Assembly: GCA_002633005.1 (NCBI GenBank)
Contig: NMRA01000014.1
Location: forward strand, 932,970-996,969
Source of the DNA: Phoronis australis
Lineage: Eukaryota; Phoronida; Phoronidae
Direction of reading: 5' to 3'
DNA length: 64,000 nucleotides
The position numbers were made by a program, and so were the translations under genes. The first letter of the stretch is position 1, and the number at the start of each line of letters is the position of its first letter. The notes beneath the pieces were generated by a model. That model saw only the letters and a list, made by a program, of their open reading frames with translations. It was not told where the DNA came from and ran no database searches. Below, piece by piece: positions 56,672 to 64,000 of this stretch.

Positions 56672-59600
56672 ATGCTTGGCAGTGCTGTTTATATTGGGCT
56701 TTTGGCATCACTTTTGTGTCTCAGTGAAGCCAACCAATGTACTTCCTCTGCAAAACAGGTGGATAGTTTCTGTTCATTCTTCAATAACCGAGCGCCCAAA
56801 CCCAACCCACATCTAAAGAACTGCACCTGGTATGCGGACAATAGTTGCTGTCGTCAAGAAGAGATTGACTCAATATTCAGCAAAGTAAAACCTTTGCAAG
56901 GGGCCTCTAAACATTGCCAACGTTATATTAACTATCTCATGTGCTATGTGTGTGCCCCTACCCAAAACAAATTCTACAAAGGAGAAAAGTTGCATGTTTG
57001 CGAAGATTTCTGCAACAGTATGTATGATGCTTGTAAAACAGCAATATTAACGGGTTCGGTAATTAGTGATCTCTATGGAAACGGACGGTCATTTTGTGAA
57101 AGCAGGAGCTTTGAAGTGGAAACTGGCAGTGGAAAAGAAAGTGAAAGACAATGTTTCACGAAGATCAATGGAGGTGCAACCAGTAAAGCATATGGATTAA
57201 AACTTCATCCTTTGCTAATTCTTGCAATTATTTTACTTAGCTGTGGTATACACATCGGTGGTCCAAATATGTCATCAATCCAAGCTGTTGACAATGAGTT
57301 GAAAGGTAGAAGGTGTGGGAACTATGATAAAAAGTGTAGACAGAATGTCTCGCCTCCTCAAATCTCACCCGGAATAGTATCTACCGTCTGGATATCAATA
57401 CTCATTTATCTTTTTTGTCTTACTGGCGTGAGTAATGCATTGACTGGCTCTGATGTCTCGATATGGGCAAGACTGTTGTCGGATGATTTGTTGCGATTAT
57501 CTCATGACAGAATTCGGGACAGCTCGGCTCAGGAATTGTATGACAGCGCTAAGTACAGCAGACAGACTGTTGACGGACTGAAGAAAATTGGGAATATCAA
57601 ATCAAAATTAGGTTTGTATCACAGTCTATCAATATGTAGATTTTTAGTTTGAATTAAAAAAATATTATCAGAGAATGGTTGTTTGGCGTTTGTACTGTAG
57701 GTCACTTCATGTCTTGATTCTGACTCAAATTTAGACTCCACAAGTAGAACACCCTGTTGTGCATTTGGACGCCCAAGTGAAGTAAACAAGTATGGGTGTC
57801 TCTTTCAACTTGCAGCATCTGTAGTATCTCACAAGCCTGACAACCTTTTTTAACAATATTGATTTAGAAATGATGAAAGATACAAAAAAAACTTTATTTC
57901 AGAACCATGTCTCTACTATAACTACACTTATAACAATAATTTGACCAGGGTCATCAAAACGTTGTCATGCTTTGTTGGTCATAAACGCCCTGAGAAATTG
58001 GGAAACCCATTTTAGGTGCCCAATTTTTAGAATCCTGGATGATCCCCTGTTTTACTTCACCAACTAAACTAAGTTAATCAACATTTTTTGAAAACTGGGT
58101 CATAGTCAAAGTCATAAATTTCAAACATAGCTAATTCAAGTCAGTAGTTGTTAATCTTTCCATTGGAAGTAATTGAATTCCGTTGGGTCATTGGTTTTAT
58201 CACAGTAATTAGGAAAAAACCAATGGTATCCTATCAGTAACACCTACAAAACTTGAAAAGTGGTGGTGCATGGGATTTTAAAACCTTCATGTCAACAATG
58301 CACCCAGCTGTGTGTCATGAAACTTTGAAATTAAGTTTAAAGTATCAAGCATGGTGTTTAGGGGAATGACTGTTACCTTGGGACAAATATTTTGATTTAA
58401 TTTTATGATGGTCACAGAAAAATTGAGTCTCTCGTTGAAGAAAGCTAACACTTGTCACTTTATGTGGAGCCTCCCCCCATCCTTCAAAGTTAGGCGTCAC
58501 GAAAACGCAAGAAAAGGCATCAGCATGTTCTTTTGAGGGTTGTCGAGCTAATACCTTTCATTTGGGTATTGTGGTCAGGTGCTGTTTCACTACTAAGTCT
58601 GCTGTGCAGTAGTTTCACATTTTGACTTGTTTGTAATACAGTGTATTTTACCTGCAAGTAATGTTTTTTCTGAACACAGTTATTTAATAAATAGTTTCCT
58701 AAGTTGTCTGAAACTATGCCACTGTATTCAGAGAGCCATTCTAACTAGATTATTTTACTAAAAACGTGACTCAACTCCAAACAAGCTCATTCAAGTATTC
58801 CAATGCATGTCCTTCAACTGTGTCTACTCCAGAGGGACCACTACAAAGTTTTGTGGACACAACATTGATATGATTATATGATGAACATGTGACAAATACT
58901 ATTACCGATGGAACGTATTACTAGGCCCACCTTAGCTTCTTGTGAGATTGTTTATTTGCAGCTCAATTTTTAGCTCCATTTCAGGGCTGCATTTTTTAGA
59001 CACAAAAATCTAGCGAGTAAAGCTATTAGTAATTGTGGTCACCTCTGTTGGCAGTACCTGGTAAAGTCGTGCGTTGCGGTGAGAGCAGCTTGCGAGGTTG
59101 TCGTGTCTGCGGAACACTACCCAGTGTAAATTATACCAGTATCTTACATGTATGCATTTCTCTATCTGACTATTATTCTTAAGTTTGAATTTGTAAATTT
59201 AAGGGTAGTGTCCATTCTAATGAAAATATAGAACTTTGCCCAAGTTGTGTTCTATGTGTTGCTTGCTGATAATTGGGCCCAGATATATCACTTTAGAAGT
59301 GCTTTCTGGGATTCACGCAAGTACATAAACATTAATTAGCAAAAACATTTTTTTAAATTCGGGCCTGTAACTTTAGTTGATGATTCAACTGCCTGACAAC
59401 AAAAATTACCTGCTGTTGGGCATGTCACGTGTGCGGCCTTCACCTGTCACCTTGAGCTTCCTTTCGGTGCAGCAGGCAACTCATGTTAACTTTGAACTGC
59501 TGATGCTTTGTACTAAGTATGGAAGTTCTGAGGCCAGTTTCATGAAAAGTGACTTAACTTTAAAGATTTAAGTCAGAAATTCTGTCTAACATACCACACA

Positions 59601-62600
59601 ACACTGTAATCTGAAAAATAGTTAAATCTTACTCATGCAAAAATGTAAAGTCTTTCTGAGAATTTGCTTCTTACTGAAATAATTGCCATACATTATCTGG
59701 AAGAGCATGATATGCTTAACAATTACTATGCTTAAATCTTTAATTTTGAGGTGCGAGCGTATTAGACCCCATACTCTCCTTTTATGATCATTGGCAGCTC
59801 ACTTGATTGAAATTTAAAAAGTTGCAACACATTTAAATTAACCAAGGGACTCTTCGATATTTTTGGCATTTTGTGTAGATTGGAGTCTGGTATGTAGGAA
59901 TGTCTGAAGAAGTGCTAGACTTCAGTTTGTTAGAAGCCAGTTGATGATTAGTTGCAGGCTTCACCTGGTGGCAGTCCCTCTCCAGTCTGCACCATGTGGA
60001 AGTGTGTATTATATCACCAATCACCATCCAGCTGAGTCTGACCATCTGACCTCAGTAGAATGTATGTTGTGCTTTCTTTCCATGTTGCCAAGTTTAAACT
60101 TCCATTTTCTGTTCTCATTATATTGCAAGATCGGGATCACTTAAAGTGACTATAGACTCATCTTCCATCTCAAAAGCAACCTTTGATTTAGACCATGGAC
60201 TTATGGAGATGATTTCAAGGCTTTGAAAGACCAGGTTGGAGCCACAAGTTGGCTTAATTGTCTCAACATTTTATGTGCCAAGCATAGTCACAAGGAATGG
60301 CTGACCTTCGAAATGACCACGCCACATTGAAATTCTTTAATCCACCTGATCACGACCAGGTCTTTGACTGTGGACAGGCATTGAAAGCCACCTACAAATC
60401 CCATGTAATTTGGACGGGAGGTAACCTGTATACACAGCGTTTTAACACCTTTCCTGCTGTTACAGTGCTGGCGAATTTCCACTGCTTTGCGGTGGCATGT
60501 ACTAATGCCTTATTAAGAGTACAAAAAGCAAACCCTTTGAAATATCAGTGATAAACTATAGGATATCGTGTTCCATACATTTCCCACAAAATCCGCCAAG
60601 AACAAAGCCTGCAGTGGTTGCACAGCTGATAAGCATGAGAATTTCTATCCCAGCTGGTGTCAAAAAGGTAAAATAAATTAGTCAACTTGATAATCTAATC
60701 AACCAATATGAATGGCTGGCAGTGGAATTTATTTCTCTGCTTTTAATTTTATGAACCGCTATGAATTGAATTTCTGTCCATTTAATCGCAGTCAAGATCA
60801 ATCTGAAGTCACTTTTGTGCTCTCATTACTCTGGAGAGCGCCAATGTGAAATGTTCCCTATATTGCAACAAAATGTCATATGACATCTGAGCAGTAAGAG
60901 ACAAGACTGGAGGCCAATTGTACATGACGGTAAATGGTCTAATTCAAATGTTCACTTCTTAGATGAACACATGCAGCTAGGTTTATCGGATTTATGTCTG
61001 CTGTAATGCTTGTTTCATATTTTCAGAGGATTTTTTTGCTAGCAAGATAAAGTTGGCTATTAAACTGTCTGAAGCTGCAAAGAAACTGCACGAGGAACAC
61101 AAACAAAACAGAACATGGAGTGTGTCAGACATAAACCTCTTAAGTACAGCTCATTTCCTCAATGCAGAGTCAGCATGGACGTGGTCTCACAGTTATCCTC
61201 TTACCTTTGACAGGTAGGGAACTTTACATGCTCAAAGTGTTAAGTACTACACTTAAATAATTATCGTGTTACTTTGCATTGTATTGAACCTTAAATATCT
61301 CAAGATCTTTTATAGGGGAAAGCAGTCATTGGCTGCACTTGGTTGACTTTCGGCGGTACCTCCATGTCAGTCGGCTAGCACATCTGATTGGTCTGCATGC
61401 CGAAAGTCGTCATCCAGAACCAATCGGGTGTTGTTGCTAGTTTACCCATTTACTTTTACCATAATTAAAAGTCATTAGGTGAAAGAAAATAGCGTAATTG
61501 GTTCTTGTCTGCATGCAGACTCATGTTGAAGCATGTACCTTATGTTTAAAGAAAAAGAAGCGCTGTCTCGATCATTTGAACTAACATTCTTTTTCTCGTA
61601 ATCAAAAGCTACAAAATGGCAAGTTTTTGTGAATTAATTGTGTAGTTGGTAACTCAGCAACAATCACTTAATAGATTAAGTTTATTTTAAATTAATCAAT
61701 ATCAAAATGTCCAAATTGGGCTTAGTTCGGAGTAGTAATTTCATTTTTTATGTCTCTTGAACTCCTTACAGGGTCTGTGAAGTTTAGTAAGACAGTGTTT
61801 TCCTGTGAATAGCAACATGAAAGTCTTGCTTTCAGTCTCATCAGCTGGTGGTAGATTTGATGAATATAGACGGGATAAATGTTCAGGCACATGTTTAATA
61901 TCTTCTCTTGATTTTGTAGACTATTCAATGCAGCTGTCAACGTAAACAAAAGTGTAGTCAAGTTGTGGGAATCTGCCAGCTATACTGATCCTGCTGTTAT
62001 TGATACATGTGAGTGGTCCAGTCAGTTGGATCACATATTCAAGGAGAACAGGGCTCAAGACCCAGCCATAAGGTCAGCATTACTTCTTAGGCTATCACTA
62101 CCATGGCCTGTCTGTGTTTCTTGAGTGCAATGGCTAGTGCATACTAGCAGCGAATCTATTGATTTTTAAAGTTCATGTCTAGCCTTGCATTTACTTGAGA
62201 TGTTTGTGATTTTATAAACAGTTGGCAAGAGAGTGTTTGCTCACTTTTGATGAGACTCTTCATTTAAGGGATGCTTTCCCTGCCTCACTGCATGTACCCA
62301 TGTGGCTCCTGTCTCATGTCAATCAATAGTTCCGTTCACTTCGCTCCCTACTCTGTAAACAGAATGATGTGGATTATTATATTTTTGTACTGTGAGAGTC
62401 ATTTTATTGGATTTTTGCACATTGTGACTAGGAAACGTTCACAATTATTGCCGTCCCCCCATACCCTCGAAAATGAACAAAGGTGACAATTAATCTATGG
62501 TACATTGAATAAATTTATTTTTGGTGCCATACTGCTATAAACTGATCTCATATCTTGCTCCTTACTGAGATGAGAAGTGTGACTTCTTGTCTTACAAAGA

Positions 62601-64000
62601 ACTGACACTTCATTATTCTTGGAGACTGTGAGCAGTGAATAAAATGACAAGACAACTGTTAGTGTCTGTCTCGAGCAATAACTTACTGGTCTGTTCTTTG
62701 CACGCCCAGAAGTCACACGTAAGGAACAGTTTAAGACTATATTGTTAACGGCAAGTAGTCTAAATCAAACATTGTTTTTATGATGGAAGGCAGGGTGCCG
62801 ATGCTTTAATATTTTTATGGGATTTTATGTGATAGTCACGTAAACTGTTTTGTACTCAGGATGTGCATTTGTACACTAGATCTGTAAATTAAACAGTGAT
62901 TTCATTGGAATAATTTCGCAATCCACGAAACTGAAGTTGATGTGAAAAAGCAGTATATGAAGTATTTTACAAGCAGCATGGCTTCACCCTATACCTCCAA
63001 AAGTGTACTATGTTTTGTTTAAACTTATGGTATTTTGAAAGTGGCATTAGCTGTGAAGGGTCTATTGTGTGTGTTCACCATTTGAGGTCCACTTGTTTCA
63101 GTATTTTTATTTCTGTCAGTAAATGTTTATCAATTGTAAGTTATCAGAAGCGAACTGTTTTCTTTCCTACAGTGTGTGACAAAGAAATGTTACTCATGCA
63201 GAGTGAATGTGGTTTTTATCTGGAGATGAGGCCTATGGATTGAAAAAATCATTGATTGTTCATCCAGGTTCAGAAATAACGACAAAATAGGAGCCGTTCA
63301 GTGTCAAACAAAAATCCATGTTTCTTTGATAAGTGAAAAACATATTCAAATAGAAAAAATAACATTCCGTCAAATGCGTAATATTTTTAGCCCATCTTAT
63401 GATTACAACAGTGTTTGTCAGGAGTAGTAGTTTTGAATGTTATTGTGCTACATATCAAATCTAATCTTATTTTGATTAGAGTCACATGCAGCGCCCTCTT
63501 TCGTTGTATTGTTCATACTTTGATGTGACATCCTTTATAGACTTCAAGGGTATTGATATTTCTACTTGGTATCTCTTTGTACTGGCTGGAGTCACTGATT
63601 GGTTGCATTCATTTCCAGGCTATCTAATTATCACTGCATGGGGCTTTAATAGTATTTAAGATTATACAGATAAGCTATTAAATGGACAATTTTCTATAAT
63701 TCTCTAAGCACTTAAAAGTTGAATGAAGAAGTTTTCACTTACTGTTATGTTTCAAAGGTAATCGATTCTTTTTGTCCCATTATTCTTCAACTCCTGATTT
63801 CTCCACTAGATGGCAGTACTTTGGCAGCAGTACTGGTCTTATTCGCTCCTACCCTGCCAGAGATTGGCCAAGAAACCATATTGGTTTCTATGACGACTAC
63901 GATCCACGTCTAAGGCCTTGGTACATCACCGCTTCTTCAAGGCCCAAGAATATTGTCATCATATTAGATGCTAGTTCGTCCATGGCTAAAAACAACAGGT
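56672..64000 (+). CDS. Folate-receptor-like/alpha2-delta (CACHD1-like) membrane protein, 3' end beyond window
   Basis: Exons 56672-57611, 61027-61213, 61920-62072 and 63810 to the window end join in frame (phases 1, 2 and 2 at successive junctions) and give about 490 residues. Order: signal peptide (MLGSAVYIGLLASLLCLSEA); a cysteine-rich domain with NCTWYADNSCC, CQRYINYLMCYVCAP and VCEDFCNSMYDACK, resembling folate-receptor domains; hydrophobic segment LHPLLILAIILLSCGIHIGG; a second one, STVWISILIYLFCLTGVSNA; an alpha-helical VWA_N region (AIKLSEAAKKLHEEHKQNRT, then CEWSSQLDHIFKENRAQDPA); RWQYFGSSTGLIRSYP and RLRPWYITASSRPKNI; and the opening VWA strand IVIILDASSSM with the DxSxS metal site. 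The last blocks are diagnostic of alpha2-delta calcium-channel subunits and CACHD1. Cache domains should follow outside the window. Introns of 3415, 706 and 1737 bp show no other gene. Confidence 0.85.
57612..61026 (+). other. First intron of the alpha2-delta-like gene
   Basis: GTTTGT donor and TTTTCAG acceptor. No exon or repeat stands out. GTATTAGACCCCATACTCTC near 59758 echoes the dispersed ATTAGACCCC motif seen near 10765, 11300 and 18465. Confidence 0.7.

Overview
The window is animal nuclear DNA. Genes are split by GT-AG introns, there are dinucleotide microsatellites, many short inverted-repeat transposons, and two assembly gaps (436 and 47336-47342). The combination of SUEL-type lectin, kringle, thrombospondin-1 (TSP1) and folate-receptor-like modules, all on symmetrical phase-1 exons, suggests a marine invertebrate such as a hemichordate, lancelet or echinoderm. 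The species cannot be named from the sequence alone.

Left part (1-39600). The minus strand carries a tandem family of modular transmembrane receptor genes. Gene A enters from the left edge (exons at 2063-2416 and probably 2660-2725 or longer). Gene B spans 8856-20818 and gene C 31913-39586. B and C share the same layout: SUEL-like lectin exon, degenerate kringle exon, TSP1 exon, TSP1 exon, then one large last exon with a transmembrane helix and a cytoplasmic region of about 400 residues. Every junction is phase 1. The tail contains a segment that looks like the microtubule-binding domain of dynein heavy chain, flanked by helices where the dynein stalk would be. I know of no description of such a receptor, and it is the main discovery candidate here. 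Signal-peptide exons for B and C were not found.

Between and inside these genes lie mobile and repeated sequences: an LTR-like direct repeat pair (7-435 and 1234-1663), a THAP-containing element with long terminal inverted repeats and TTAA target duplications (25702-26992), a near-perfect 683-bp fold-back (34052-34734), another fold-back rich in small palindromes (12373-12967), a decayed Ty3/gypsy integrase (30421-31010), a decayed non-LTR reverse transcriptase tail (about 42950-43370), and several MITE families.

Middle (39600-47580). No convincing gene was seen; it holds a long CA microsatellite, MITEs and retroelement debris.

Right part (47580-64000). Two genes are transcribed away from each other. 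On the minus strand is a TMEM220 orthologue, six coding exons from 53700 down to 48896, with a long 3' UTR carrying a minisatellite and a poly(A) signal. On the plus strand, from 56672 past the window end, is an alpha2-delta/CACHD1-like gene. Its first exon encodes a folate-receptor-like cysteine-rich domain followed by two hydrophobic segments, before the VWA N-terminal region and the start of a VWA domain with an intact DxSxS metal site.
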